The translations under genes were made by a program, and so were the position numbers. Of a DNA stretch of 64,000 nt, positions 55,218 to 64,000 are shown piece by piece; position 1 is the stretch's first letter, and every line of letters starts with the position of its first letter. Below the pieces are notes generated by a model. The model searched no databases. It worked only from the letters and a program-made list of their open reading frames with translations, and was not told the DNA's origin. Source of the DNA: Pedobacter frigiditerrae (GTDB lineage: Bacteria > Bacteroidota > Bacteroidia > Sphingobacteriales > Sphingobacteriaceae); contig NZ_JAVTSS010000002.1 in NCBI RefSeq assembly GCF_032678705.1, positions 1,798,001-1,862,000 on the forward strand, read 5' to 3'.

Positions 55218-56555
55218 ATGCTTAAAGCCGCAGATTTTGGGAGTGATTTTTTATGGGGAGTAGCTACTGCTGCCACACAAATAGAAGGAGCTTCGAATTC
55301 TTATGGCAAAGGAATGTCTATTTGGGATACTTTCTCTAAACGAACCGGTAAGGTCAAAAGTGGGCATCAGCCAATAAATGCTTGCGATTTTTATCATCAG
55401 TATAAAAGTGATATTGCGCTGGTAAAAACCTTAGGATTCAAATTATTTCGCTTTTCCATTTCTTGGTCGAGGATTTTGCCTCTTGGTAAAGGGTTGGTTA
55501 ATCAAGAAGGAATAAATTTTTATCACCATTTGATAGATGAATGTTTAGCGCAAGGGATTACGCCATACGTTACTTTATATCATTGGGATTTGCCCGAAGA
55601 ACTTTCAAAAAATGGAGGTTGGACATCTTATAGCATCAACTCGGAGTTTAACGAGTTTGTAATGTTGTGTGCGAAAACTTATGGCGATAAAGTTAAAAAC
55701 TGGATTGTAATTAATGAACCTTTTGGCTTTACATCACTAGGATATATGTTGGGCGTACATGCGCCTGGGGAAACTGGATTAACGAATTTTTTCTCTGCAG
55801 TTAAACACACTGCAATTGCCCAAGCAGATGGCGGTAGAATATTGCGAGCAGAAGTAAGCCAAGCAAATATTGGCACCACTTTCTCTTGCTCAGAAATTAT
55901 TCCATATACGCAGGGCGATGCCGATATACTGGTGGCAAAAAGAGTTGATTGTCTAATGAACCGATTATTTATAGAGCCAACTTTAGGGATGGGCTTTCCG
56001 ACTGCAGATTGGGATGTGCTGGAGAAATTTACAGTAAGTCATTCTACTTGGCGTCATAATGAACGAATGACGTTCGATTTCGATTTTATTGGCTTACAAA
56101 ACTATTTCCCTTTGGTAGTTAAATTCAATGCGTTTATTCCTGTTATACAAGCTTGGGAAATTAAAGCTAAATCTCGCAGAAGACCTTATACTGCAATGGG
56201 TTGGGAAATAAATGCGGATAGCTTTTATAACATCATCAAGCAATTTGCTGCTTATCCAATTAAAAACATAATGATTACTGAAAATGGTGCCGCATTTAAA
56301 GATGTTTTAAAGGATGGAAAAGTAATGGATGAAGATAGAATAGCCTATTTCAAATTATATCTATCAGCATTGCTTAAAGCTAAAAATGAAGGCGTAAATA
56401 TTACGGGCTATATGGCCTGGACTTTAATGGATAATTTTGAATGGGCAGAAGGTTATCATGCTCGTTTTGGTTTGGTTTACAATGATTTTAAGACACAACA
56501 AAGAACCATAAAGGAATCTGGCTTTTGGTGGAAGGATTTTTTGAAAGCAGATTGA
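55218..56555 (+). CDS. Glycoside hydrolase family 1 beta-glucosidase
   Basis: The 445 residues show the GH1 fold from FLWGVATAATQIEGASNSYG to the end WWKDFLKAD. The acid/base Glu167 lies in NWIVINEPFGF and the nucleophile Glu355 in IMITENGAAF; HWDLPEEL (122-129) and MAWTLMDNFEWAEGYHARFG-type sugar contacts are present. There is no signal peptide, so it should cleave imported beta-linked disaccharides in the cytosol. Specificity (gluco, galacto, 6-phospho) is not fixed by sequence; no phosphate-binding Lys/Ser pair was evident. DUF2007 follows 21 bases later. Confidence 0.92.
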   Translation: MLKAADFGSDFLWGVATAATQIEGASNSYGKGMSIWDTFSKRTGKVKSGHQPINACDFYHQYKSDIALVKTLGFKLFRFSISWSRILPLGKGLVNQEGINFYHHLIDECLAQGITPYVTLYHWDLPEELSKNGGWTSYSINSEFNEFVMLCAKTYGDKVKNWIVINEPFGFTSLGYMLGVHAPGETGLTNFFSAVKHTAIAQADGGRILRAEVSQANIGTTFSCSEIIPYTQGDADILVAKRVDCLMNRLFIEPTLGMGFPTADWDVLEKFTVSHSTWRHNERMTFDFDFIGLQNYFPLVVKFNAFIPVIQAWEIKAKSRRRPYTAMGWEINADSFYNIIKQFAAYPIKNIMITENGAAFKDVLKDGKVMDEDRIAYFKLYLSALLKAKNEGVNITGYMAWTLMDNFEWAEGYHARFGLVYNDFKTQQRTIKESGFWWKDFLKAD

Positions 56556-56576
56556 TTAAATAACTAGCTTTGTACT

Positions 56577-56810
56577 ATGGAAGATAAAATAGTTGTTTAT
56601 AAAACCTACGAAAACCCAATGGAAGCGAACGTAGTTATGGCAAGGTTAAAAGATGGTGGGTTTAATTGTTTTTTAACTGGCGAAAATGCAGCATTGGTTT
56701 ATCCTGTGTTTGATATTTCTATTAGCGGAGTTCAGTTGCATGTTTTTGAAAACGAAGTTGAGGAGATTAATAAATTTTTGGCAGAAGAACCGCTTATTGG
56801 TGAGGATTAG
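56577..56810 (+). CDS. DUF2007 small protein
   Basis: The 77 residues fit DUF2007 (putative signal-transducing protein): VVYKTYENPMEANVVMARLK, then GGFNCFLTGENAALVYPVFD and GVQLHVFENEVEEINKFLAE. Members have a small ferredoxin-like fold and no known activity. It lies 21 bases after the glucosidase gene and probably shares its transcript. Confidence 0.8.
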   Translation: MEDKIVVYKTYENPMEANVVMARLKDGGFNCFLTGENAALVYPVFDISISGVQLHVFENEVEEINKFLAEEPLIGED

Positions 56811-56840
56811 GTTTTGCCAATTTAGGTTTGCATTAATTTC

Positions 56841-56936
56841 TAAACCTGATAGGAGTGAAAATCCTTTTTTGTTACACCGGCCCTTCGACTACGCTCAGGG
56901 TGACAGCACAAAAAAGATTGTAACGAATAGCAGGAC
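56841..56936. repeat. Mosaic dispersed repeat, copy B (reverse)
   Basis: Order: 'taaacctgataggagtgaaaa', TCCTTTTTTGT stem arm, the CCCTTCGACTACGCTCAGGG palindromic loop with TGACA, ACAAAAAAGATTG stem arm, 'taacgaatagcaggact'. A right flank with 'ttgcttttcaaa' follows (about 56961). It has the same ends as copy A at 26121-26206, but a different middle. Confidence 0.7.
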
Positions 56937-56974
56937 TTTCTTGACCAAAGAACCACGCTTTTGCTTTTCAAATA

Positions 56975-57013
56975 AAAATCCCATTCTGATTTTACTCAAA
57001 ATGGGATTTTTTG
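56975..57013. terminator. Bidirectional terminator between DUF2007 and acnA
   Basis: AAAAATCCCATT and AATGGGATTTTTT pair around a loop of about 14 bases, with A-run and T-run on the two sides. It ends the glucosidase-DUF2007 transcript and the minus-strand aconitase gene. Confidence 0.85.
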
Positions 57014-57032
57014 TATTGGCACTTTCTAACTC

Positions 57033-59315
57033 TTACAAGCCAGCAGCTTTTAAAGCAGCTTCTCTTCTAATGATATTTAATGCACCACCGGCTTTAAACC
57101 AGTCAATTTGTTGTGCATTGTAACTATGGTTAACCACGATACTTTCTTTAGTGCCATCTTTATGGTGTAAAACCATTTCTAAAGGAACATTCGGAGCAAA
57201 AGTTGTTAAACCTAAAATATCTATAGTATCGTCTTCCTGTATTTTGTTGTAATCTTCTTTATCAGCGAATGTTAAGCCTAACATACCTTGTTTTTTAAGG
57301 TTAGTTTCGTGAATACGAGCAAAAGATTTTACCAATACGGCACGAACACCTAAATGACGAGGTTCCATTGCAGCGTGCTCACGAGATGAACCTTCGCCGT
57401 AATTTTCATCACCAACAACTACAGAACCTAAACCAACAGCTTTGTAATCACGTTGTGTTGCAGGAACTGGCCCGTATTCGCCTGTTAATTCGTTTTTAAC
57501 GTTATCAGTTTTATCATTAAAGTAATTTACGGCACCAATTAACATGTTATTAGAAATGTTATCTAGGTGGCCACGGAATTTTAACCAAGGACCAGCCATA
57601 GAGATATGGTCAGTAGTACATTTTCCTTTAGCTTTAATTAATAATTTTAAGCCTTTTAAGTCAGTGCCTTCCCAAGGTGTAAATGGGTCCAATAACTGTA
57701 AACGGTGTGAAGTTGGAGAAACTAAAACTTGTACGCTAGAGCCATCTTCTGCCGGAGCTTGAAAACCTGCATCTTCAACAGCGTAACCATTTACTGGTAA
57801 TTCATCACCCTTTGGTGGGTCTAATTTTACTTGTTCTCCTTTGTCGTTAGTTAAAGTATCAGTTAAAGGATTAAAGCCTAAATTTCCTGCAATTGCAATA
57901 GCCGCAACAATTTCTGGAGATGTTACAAAAGCATAAGTATTCGGGTTACCATCAGCACGTTTAGCAAAATTTCTGTTAAATGAGTGTACAATCGTATTTT
58001 TCTCAGCCTTCTCCGCACCAGTTCTGTCCCACATACCAATACATGGTCCGCAAGCATTGGTGAAGATAGTCGCATTTAAATCTTCGAAAGTTCCTAATAA
58101 ACCATCACGGTCTGCGGTGTAACGAACTTGCTCAGAGCCAGGATTGATACCAAACTCAGCTTTAATACCTAACCCTTTATCAATTGCTTGTTTTGCGATA
58201 GATGCAGCACGAGATAAATCTTCATAAGATGAGTTGGTACAAGAACCAATTAAACCCCATTCTACTTTCAATGGCCATCCATTAGCAGCAGCAACTTCTT
58301 TCATTTGAGAAATAGGAGTAGCCAAATCTGGCGTAAATGGACCATTCAAATAAGGTTCTAATTCATCAAGGTTAATTTCAATAACTTGATCAAAATATTT
58401 TTCAGGATCTGCATAAACAGCATCATCTCCTGTTAAGTGTTCTTTTATAGCATTGGCCGCATCAGCAACATCAGCACGATTAGTAGCACGTAAATAACGC
58501 TCCATACTTTCGTCGTAACCAAAAGTAGAAGTGGTTGCGCCAATTTCAGCACCCATGTTACAAATGGTACCTTTACCAGTACAGCTTAAGTTGATAGCTC
58601 CATCGCCAAAGTATTCTACAATAGCTCCAGTACCACCTTTTACAGTTAAAATACCAGCAACTTTTAAGATTACGTCTTTAGCAGATGTCCAGCCATTTAA
58701 TTTACCTGTTAATTTAACACCAATTAATTTTGGGAATTTAAGCTCCCAAGGTAAACCAGCCATTACATCACAAGCATCGGCACCACCAACACCAATTGCA
58801 ACCATACCTAAACCACCTGCATTTACAGTGTGACTATCAGTACCGATCATCATTCCGCCTGGGAAGGCATAATTTTCTAATACCACTTGGTGAATGATGC
58901 CTGCACCTGGTTTCCAGAAACCTATACCGTATTTATTTGAAACCGAAGCCAAGAAATCAAATACTTCTTTACTCTCCGTGTTAGCGTGAGGTAAATCGAT
59001 ATCTGCTCCAAGTTTAGCAGTGATTAAATGGTCGCAATGTACAGTAGAAGGTACCGCAACTTGTGGGCGACCTGCCTGCATAAATTGTAATAGTGCCATT
59101 TGGGCAGTTGCATCTTGCATGGCAACTCTATCTGGTGCAAAATCTACATAGTCCGTACCGCGGATGAACGCTGTTTTTGCATTGCCATCCCACAGGTGTG
59201 TGTACAATATTTTCTCTGAAAGTGTTAAAGGTCTGCCAACAACTTTACGTGCAGCTTCTATACGGCTACTAAAGTTCTCATACACCTTTTTTATCATGTC
59301 TATATCAAAAGCCAT
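57033..59315 (-). CDS. Aconitate hydratase (mitochondrial/AcnA-superfamily type)
   Basis: The enzyme converts citrate to isocitrate in the TCA cycle using a [4Fe-4S] cluster. The 760 residues have the normal domain order 1-2-3-linker-4 of the mitochondrial-type clade. Cluster cysteines lie in LIGSCTNSSYEDLSR and FTNACGPCIGMWDR; the active-site Arg/Ser region is VVGDENYGEGSSREHAAMEP. HCDHLITAKLGADIDLPHAN marks domain 1. It is immediately downstream of the AcnB-type gene but separated from it by a terminator. Confidence 0.95.
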   Translation of the reverse strand: MAFDIDMIKKVYENFSSRIEAARKVVGRPLTLSEKILYTHLWDGNAKTAFIRGTDYVDFAPDRVAMQDATAQMALLQFMQAGRPQVAVPSTVHCDHLITAKLGADIDLPHANTESKEVFDFLASVSNKYGIGFWKPGAGIIHQVVLENYAFPGGMMIGTDSHTVNAGGLGMVAIGVGGADACDVMAGLPWELKFPKLIGVKLTGKLNGWTSAKDVILKVAGILTVKGGTGAIVEYFGDGAINLSCTGKGTICNMGAEIGATTSTFGYDESMERYLRATNRADVADAANAIKEHLTGDDAVYADPEKYFDQVIEINLDELEPYLNGPFTPDLATPISQMKEVAAANGWPLKVEWGLIGSCTNSSYEDLSRAASIAKQAIDKGLGIKAEFGINPGSEQVRYTADRDGLLGTFEDLNATIFTNACGPCIGMWDRTGAEKAEKNTIVHSFNRNFAKRADGNPNTYAFVTSPEIVAAIAIAGNLGFNPLTDTLTNDKGEQVKLDPPKGDELPVNGYAVEDAGFQAPAEDGSSVQVLVSPTSHRLQLLDPFTPWEGTDLKGLKLLIKAKGKCTTDHISMAGPWLKFRGHLDNISNNMLIGAVNYFNDKTDNVKNELTGEYGPVPATQRDYKAVGLGSVVVGDENYGEGSSREHAAMEPRHLGVRAVLVKSFARIHETNLKKQGMLGLTFADKEDYNKIQEDDTIDILGLTTFAPNVPLEMVLHHKDGTKESIVVNHSYNAQQIDWFKAGGALNIIRREAALKAAGL

Positions 59316-59427
59316 ACTTTATTTTTTAATAATCATTGTCAATAACGATAATACCTAAAATTAAACAATTTTTAACAGACTTGTTTTTGAGATTTGTCAA
59401 ATTATTTTATTTAAAAACATTCTATGA

Positions 59428-59463
59428 TAAAAAAAGAGGCTACCTGATAGATCGGATAGCCTC
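59428..59463 (-). terminator. Terminator of acnB
   Basis: On the minus strand GAGGCTATCC and GGTAGCCTC pair around TGATAGATC-like loop bases and are followed by TTTTTTT. It lies about 35 bases after the acnB stop and separates the two aconitase genes. Confidence 0.75.
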
Positions 59464-59495
59464 GTATTTTTAACAAATTTTATGCTTAATTGTTT

Positions 59496-62261
59496 CTATT
59501 GTTTAGTAGAAATAGGTGTAAACTTCGTTAAGTTAATGCCTTCTACTGCAACTTTATATTCTTCGATGCTTGGAATACGACCTAAGATAGCAGAGAGAAC
59601 CACCACTGGTGTAGATGCTAATAGAGATTCCCCTTTTTTGCCATCTTTATCTTCAACCACACGACCTTGGAATAAACGTGTAGAGGTAGCCATTACAGTA
59701 TCACCTTTAGCAGCTTTTTCTTGGTTACCCATGCAAAGGTTACAACCAGGACGTTCAAGATACATGATATTTTCATATTCAGTACGTGCTGCACTTTTTG
59801 GTAAAGCATCACTGAATTCAAATCCAGAGTATTTTTGTAGGTATTCCCAGTCGCCTTCTGCTTTCAACTCATCAATAATATTGTAAGTAGGAGCTGCAAC
59901 AACCAATGGTGCTTTGAATGACACTGTGCCAGTTTTATGCTCTACGTTTCTTAACATTTGAGAAACGATTTTTAAATCATCTTTATGTACCATACAAGAG
60001 CCAACGAAACCAAGGTCTACTTTTTTATCGCCGCCATAGTAAGTTAAGTCTCTAATGGTGTCATGTGTATAACGTTTAGAAACATCAGCATTGTTTACGT
60101 CTGGATCGGCAATCATTGGTTCTTCAATCAAATCCAAGTCAATAACTACCTCTGCATAATATTTGGCATTGGTGTCTGGCATTAAAGCAGGTTTGATGCC
60201 TGTTTTAATCTCCTCAATACGTTTATTCGCTTTATTAATCAATCCCTGAAGTACTTGGTTATGGTTGTCCATACCTTTGTCTATCATGATTTGAATACGG
60301 CTTTTAGCAATCTCTAGAGATGCAATTAATGTATCATCTTGTGAAATACAGATAGAGGCTTTTGCTTTCATCTCTGCAGTCCAATCTGTAAAAGTAAAAG
60401 CCTGATCAGCTAATAAAGTACCGATGTGAACCTCGATAATTCTGCCTTGGAACACATTCTCACCATCAAATTGTTGTAGCATTTGCAATTGAGTTGCATG
60501 CACTACATCACGGAAATCCATGTGTTGTTTCATTTGACCTGTGAACGTAACTTTTACCGACTCGGGAATTGGCATAGAAGCCTCACCTGTTGCCAATGCT
60601 AATGCAACAGTACCAGAATCTGCACCGAAAGCTACTCCTTTAGACATACGTGTATGTGAGTCGCCTCCAATAATAATTGCCCATTCGTCGATAGTGATAT
60701 CATTCAATACTTTGTGAATAACGTCTGTCATAGAATGATATTCGCCTTTAGGGTCACGAGCGGTAATCACACCAAAGTCATTCATGAACTTCATTAGTTT
60801 TGGAATGTTTGCTTGTGCTTTTTTATCCCAAACAGATGCTGTGTGGCAACCTGATTGATAAGCGCCGTCGACAATGGGAGAAATAACTGTAGCAGCCATT
60901 GCCTCTAGTTCTTGAGCGGTCATTAAACCTGTTGTATCTTGAGAACCTACAATGTTTACCTCTACACGAACATCAGAGCCAGCATGTAAAACTTTGCCTG
61001 GCGTTAAACCTACTGCATTTCTATTGAATATTTTTTCTGCAGCTGTTAAACCTTGACCTTCGATTGATACTTCTTTGGCTGGAGCAAATACTATTGGAGC
61101 TTCAATATTTAAAATTCTGGCTGCAAAAGTTTGGATTTTTTTACCAAATACAATAGCATACGAACCCCTTGCTTTGATAAATTCCATTTTTTGTGGCGTT
61201 AAGGCTTTCGAAATATCGATTAACTCTTGGTCGCCATTGTATAGTTTTTTAGTTTTTGTATTAATGGTAAGTACGGTGCCTGTTTCTATTGAATAAACCT
61301 GCTCTAAAATTGGTTCATCGTTTTCGTTACGAATTGCGTTGCCGTTTTCGTCTGTTTTCTTTACCCAGTTTTTAAGGTCGATACCAATACCGCCTGTTAC
61401 ATCAACTGTTGTTAAGAAAATTGGAGAAATGCCATTTGTACCACCTACAATAGGAGCGATGTTTACAAATGGGATAAAAGGGCTAGATTTTTTGCCAGTC
61501 CAAAGTGCTACATTGTTTACGCCCGACATACGTGAAGAGCCTACACCCATAGTCCCTTTTTCAGCTACCAACATTACACTTTTATCAGGATGTTGTGCTT
61601 GCAAAGCTTTGATTTCCTCTTGAGCCTCCGGTGTAATCATGCATTTGCCATGCAATTCACGATCTGAACGAGAGTGTGCTTGGTTTCCAGGAGATAATAA
61701 ATCGGTAGAAATATCACCAATACCCGCGATAAAAGTTACCACTTTGATTTCTTCTGCAACTTCAGGAAGCTTGGTAAAGAACTCAGCATTAGCATAGCTT
61801 TCTAATATTTCTTTAGCAATATCATTGCCATTGTTATAAGCCTCCTTTAAGCGGTCTGTGTCAGCATCATACAAGAAAACTTGTGTTTTAAGTACATTTG
61901 CTGCCTTTTTTGCTTTGTCGCCATTGTCAGCCAAAGCAATGTCTAATAAAACTTTAATAGAAGGACCGCCCTTCATGTGCGACAACAATTCGAAAGCAAA
62001 ATCAGGTGTAATTTCTGCCACAACTGTCTCACCTAAAATAATTTCTTTTAAGAATTGTGCTTTTACAACAGCTGCACCAGTGGTGCCTGGCAAAGTATTA
62101 TATATGAAAAAATTAACAGCATCTTCTCTGTTAATATTATTTATACTTTTAATTTGATTAATGATTTCGCTTAATAATTCTGCTCCGTCAATAGGTTTAG
62201 GGTGAAGACCTTGGATTTTCCTTTCTTCAATCTCTTGGATATAATCGTTATAAATACTCAT
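59496..62261 (-). CDS. acnB: Aconitate hydratase B / 2-methylisocitrate dehydratase
   Basis: The 921-residue protein is of the AcnB type, with an N-terminal HEAT-like domain (EIEERKIQGLHPKPIDGAEL to about 160), then a domain-4-like part before domains 1-3. Cluster cysteines are in DLGFVGSCMVHKDDLKIV and LERPGCNLCMGNQEKA; SGCHTASVWD and GGDSHTRMSKGVAFGADSG are typical. It can act on citrate/isocitrate and, in some bacteria, on 2-methylisocitrate. Its length exceeds the usual 865 of E. coli because of insertions, for example around KNWVKKTDENGNAIRNENDE (residues near 305-325). Confidence 0.95.
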   Translation of the reverse strand: MSIYNDYIQEIEERKIQGLHPKPIDGAELLSEIINQIKSINNINREDAVNFFIYNTLPGTTGAAVVKAQFLKEIILGETVVAEITPDFAFELLSHMKGGPSIKVLLDIALADNGDKAKKAANVLKTQVFLYDADTDRLKEAYNNGNDIAKEILESYANAEFFTKLPEVAEEIKVVTFIAGIGDISTDLLSPGNQAHSRSDRELHGKCMITPEAQEEIKALQAQHPDKSVMLVAEKGTMGVGSSRMSGVNNVALWTGKKSSPFIPFVNIAPIVGGTNGISPIFLTTVDVTGGIGIDLKNWVKKTDENGNAIRNENDEPILEQVYSIETGTVLTINTKTKKLYNGDQELIDISKALTPQKMEFIKARGSYAIVFGKKIQTFAARILNIEAPIVFAPAKEVSIEGQGLTAAEKIFNRNAVGLTPGKVLHAGSDVRVEVNIVGSQDTTGLMTAQELEAMAATVISPIVDGAYQSGCHTASVWDKKAQANIPKLMKFMNDFGVITARDPKGEYHSMTDVIHKVLNDITIDEWAIIIGGDSHTRMSKGVAFGADSGTVALALATGEASMPIPESVKVTFTGQMKQHMDFRDVVHATQLQMLQQFDGENVFQGRIIEVHIGTLLADQAFTFTDWTAEMKAKASICISQDDTLIASLEIAKSRIQIMIDKGMDNHNQVLQGLINKANKRIEEIKTGIKPALMPDTNAKYYAEVVIDLDLIEEPMIADPDVNNADVSKRYTHDTIRDLTYYGGDKKVDLGFVGSCMVHKDDLKIVSQMLRNVEHKTGTVSFKAPLVVAAPTYNIIDELKAEGDWEYLQKYSGFEFSDALPKSAARTEYENIMYLERPGCNLCMGNQEKAAKGDTVMATSTRLFQGRVVEDKDGKKGESLLASTPVVVLSAILGRIPSIEEYKVAVEGINLTKFTPISTKQ

Positions 62262-62894
62262 TTTAGATGGTTTGTTTTTTTGCTATAGTTCCTGTAGCGA
62301 ACCATACACCAACCTTTAGCAAAAAATAATACTGTTTGTGTGTTAATCTGTTTTTTTGATTAAAAAACTTGATTTTTTGATCAAAACAAAAATAGCAAAA
62401 AACAACTTTTAAAAAACAATCTAGATGTGCGATTCAGTAATTTATAATTATTCTAAATAATAAGCGAATCGAATAAATTTCGTTTATATTTTATTGTAAA
62501 TCAATATTTTGTTTTTTATTATGCTTGTTTTTCTAATGGTGACGAAAACCAGAAAATATGGGTGATTTCTTTTGGATTTTTAATTGTTTTGAAAAGCAAT
62601 TTCAGCACTAAATCAAAGTTAGACGGGCTCCATTTCAATCTTTTTACCCTTATATACCCTAAAGGGATAGTAAAAAAGGATTTCATTTCTATCCCGTTTA
62701 GCTAACAAAAACCTGTGATACTATGTAAAGTTGTAACATGCTCACCCTGCAAAGCACAAAACCAACTTGTCCATTATCGTACACTTTAGTACGCTAATGA
62801 ACACTAGCTTAACTCTTTATATTTTTAAAATGTTGATAGATAGTCTTTTAAGTTGTGATCTTCTGTTGGCATTAAAATAGCTTTTAACGCAGTG
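62262..62894. repeat. 633-base gap with mosaic repeat copy D and hairpins
   Basis: No gene is seen. Nearest acnB, T/A-rich TTGATTAAAAA and CTTGATTTTTTGATCAA words (about 62355-62385) form imperfect palindromes that may be promoter-linked. Bases 62621-62700 are repeat copy D: 'ttcaatCTTTTTACCCTT', ATATACC, AAGGGATAGTAAAAAAG, 'gatttcatttctatcccgttta', with 'gaaaagcaatttcagcact' on its left. CATTATCGTAC (62772-62782) and GTACGCTAATG (62789-62799) form a hairpin with one mismatch. The rest shows nothing I can name. Confidence 0.55.
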
Positions 62895-63566
62895 TTAAAG
62901 TGTGCCAAATCGGTATCCTTTTTCAGTTAAGTACTTTAAAACTTTAGGTAGAGCATAGGCTAAACGGTCAAAAGCTTTTAAACTGTCGTGAAAAACAATG
63001 ATGGAGCCATTTTGAGTATTTTTGATAACGTTCTGATAACATTTTTCGGGAGTAAGATTAAGATCGAAGTCGCCGCTTAGCACGTCCCACATGATGATGT
63101 CTAGTATGGAGTCTTTAGTCGTTAGTCTTGAGTCTTGTGATTTCGACTTTAGACTTTGGACTTTAGACTTTAGACTCTTTATCTGGCTTTTCTTGATTCT
63201 TCCAAATGGTGGTCTAAAAAGGTTAGTTTGAGTAAGCTCTTGGCATTTTAAAGTGTTGTTAATGTAGGTCTCATCGTCGGTATTCCATCCTTTTAGGTGA
63301 TTAAAAGTGTGGTTGCCAATAGCGTGACCATCGTTTTTAAGGCTTTCAAATACTGTTGGGTGTTTTAAAATGTTATCGCCAATGCAAAAAAATGTAGCTT
63401 TAGCATTATAAGTTTTTAAAGTATTTAATACAAAGTCTGTAACATTGGGTATAGGTCCATCGTCAAAGGTTAAATAAACAATTTTTTCCGAGCGGCTCTT
63501 ATTCCAAATTAAATCAGAATAAAACCATTTGAGTAAAAGTGGAGATTTAACCAAGTACATAACCAA
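62895..63566 (-). CDS. Polysaccharide deacetylase with a repeat-derived insertion
   Basis: The 223 residues form a NodB-type carbohydrate esterase 4 domain: YLTFDDGPIPNVTDFVLNTL (motif 1, Asp35/Asp36), AIGNHTFNHLKGW (motif 2, metal His), LFRPPFGRIKKS (motif 3), IMWDVLSGDFD (motif 4) and IIVFHDSLKA (motif 5). Between motifs 3 and 4, residues 127-154 form a Lys/Ser/Gln-rich insertion encoded by the repeated words AGTCTAAAGTC/GACTTTAGAC. The frame stays open and all motifs remain, so the enzyme may still be active. It probably removes acetyl groups from an envelope or peptidoglycan sugar; an N-terminal hydrophobic stretch may anchor it. Confidence 0.85.
   Translation of the reverse strand: MVMYLVKSPLLLKWFYSDLIWNKSRSEKIVYLTFDDGPIPNVTDFVLNTLKTYNAKATFFCIGDNILKHPTVFESLKNDGHAIGNHTFNHLKGWNTDDETYINNTLKCQELTQTNLFRPPFGRIKKSQIKSLKSKVQSLKSKSQDSRLTTKDSILDIIMWDVLSGDFDLNLTPEKCYQNVIKNTQNGSIIVFHDSLKAFDRLAYALPKVLKYLTEKGYRFGTL
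63105..63188. repeat. Word-like repeat inside the deacetylase coding sequence
   Basis: The plus strand reads 'gagtctttagtcgttagtcttgag...' on the left and repeated GACTTTAGACTTTGGACTTT words on the right. The reverse complement of the right arm is built of AGTCTAAAGTC units that resemble the left arm, so the whole is an imperfect dyad. It is like the intergenic word-like dyads elsewhere in the window, but here it is translated in frame. Confidence 0.7.
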
Positions 63567-63642
63567 AAGTAATATTTAGGTTGCACTTAAGAAATTTAAA
63601 AAACCAATTAATTGTTTATTTATTATTGCGAAACAAATTTTT

Positions 63643-64000
63643 ATGAAACAAGTTGCCAATTCTAGCTTTTTAACGAAGCTTTCTTTTATTTTATCACTAA
63701 CAATTGTTACTTCAATGGGGCAAAAAGTATTTGCACAAGAAGTAATTACTTTGCAACAGGCTGTTGATAAAACTTTAACCAATAATTTACAGATTAAACA
63801 GTCGAAATTAAGTGAAAGTTTGGCAGAGGAGACCTTAAATCAATCTAAACTTGCTTTGTACCCTACTTTAAATGGTAGTGTGAATTCTGGTTTAAGTTTT
63901 GGACAAAGTAGAGATCAGAATACTTTTCAAGTTATTAATCAGAAATTTACTTCGTTTAGTAGTAGCTTAAATGCAGGAGTAGATGTTTTTCAGGGTTTTC
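63643..64000 (+). CDS. TolC-family outer-membrane efflux protein, N-terminal part
   Basis: The gene runs off the right edge; 119 residues are visible. A signal peptide (FILSLTIVTSMGQKVFA, cleavage before QEV) is followed by the typical start of an outer membrane efflux protein: ITLQQAVDKTLTNNLQIKQS (first helix of the TolC fold), LYPTLNGSVNSGLSFGQSRD and a SSLNAGVDVFQGF strand. It would be the outer-membrane channel of an RND or ABC exporter, with partners expected beyond the window. TATTATTG at 63621-63628 is a near -7 element. Confidence 0.85.
   Translation, partial: MKQVANSSFLTKLSFILSLTIVTSMGQKVFAQEVITLQQAVDKTLTNNLQIKQSKLSESLAEETLNQSKLALYPTLNGSVNSGLSFGQSRDQNTFQVINQKFTSFSSSLNAGVDVFQGF

Noticed and set aside
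56686..57123. 145-residue open frame between DUF2007 and acnA
   Set aside because: It runs through a dispersed repeat and a terminator and overlaps two real genes.
63105..63188. CRISPR-like array of GACTTTAGAC repeats
   Set aside because: Units are about 10 bases with no unique spacers, lie in a coding frame, and no cas gene is present.

Overview
The window looks like a chromosomal segment of a Bacteroidota bacterium, most likely Sphingobacteriaceae (Pedobacter-like). Reasons: AT-rich DNA; Bacteroidota-type promoters (TTG about 20 bases before TAnnTTTG); a large surface protein ending in a gliding-motility-associated (type IX secretion) C-terminal domain; Bacteroidota-restricted families (Porin_10-type porin, DUF5606, a secreted protein usually misnamed asparagine synthetase B); and ribosomal proteins typical of that phylum. 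No phage, integrase, IS element, CRISPR array, rRNA or tRNA was seen. Both edges cut a gene: a DUF4139 protein on the left and a TolC-like protein on the right.

Region 1 (about 1-22.3 kb) is the ribosomal-protein super-locus: rpsL-rpsG-fusA-rpsJ, then a 2.4 kb interruption (a membrane coiled-coil protein on the minus strand and a TSUP/DUF1634 transporter pair), then rplC through rplQ with secY, map, infA, rpmJ and rpoA. Two short genes are added from the raw sequence: rpmD (L30) and rpmJ (L36). The locus is divided by internal promoters, structured leaders (before rpsL, rplC, rpsH, rplO, rpsM, rplQ) and a terminator-like hairpin between rpsD and rpoA. Several ribosomal promoters share a GCAGTCCCTTA-like sequence directly after the -7 element.

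Region 2 (22.3-41.7 kb) holds housekeeping and metabolic genes: a Cys-rich GMC dehydrogenase with a Tat-lipoprotein small subunit; a class I methyltransferase; dnaK with a palindrome upstream; a NahK-like sugar kinase overlapping an NDP-sugar synthase; a HerA-like ATPase; a CAT-like acetyltransferase overlapping a HAD phosphatase; an M42 peptidase; a GNAT; an acyl-CoA carboxyltransferase; and a SulP transporter operon with two beta-carbonic anhydrases.

Region 3 (41.7-64 kb) holds pruA, a ParE/RelE-type toxin-antitoxin pair, an OmpA-like protein, the overlapping trio lpxK-punA-porin, a secreted GATase-like protein, a cyclophilin, DUF5606, an added 46-residue membrane protein, rlmH, a 1013-residue adhesin with three 168-residue repeats, a GH1 glucosidase, DUF2007, two aconitases of different classes side by side, a polysaccharide deacetylase and the start of a TolC-type exporter.

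Two kinds of intergenic repeat recur. The first is a mosaic dispersed family (at least eight copies) with conserved ends and interchangeable palindromic middles. The second is a set of dyads built from short repeated words at operon junctions, one of which lies in frame inside the deacetylase gene. These repeats and the ribosomal leaders are the least explained material here; I did not find a clearly new defence or mobile system.
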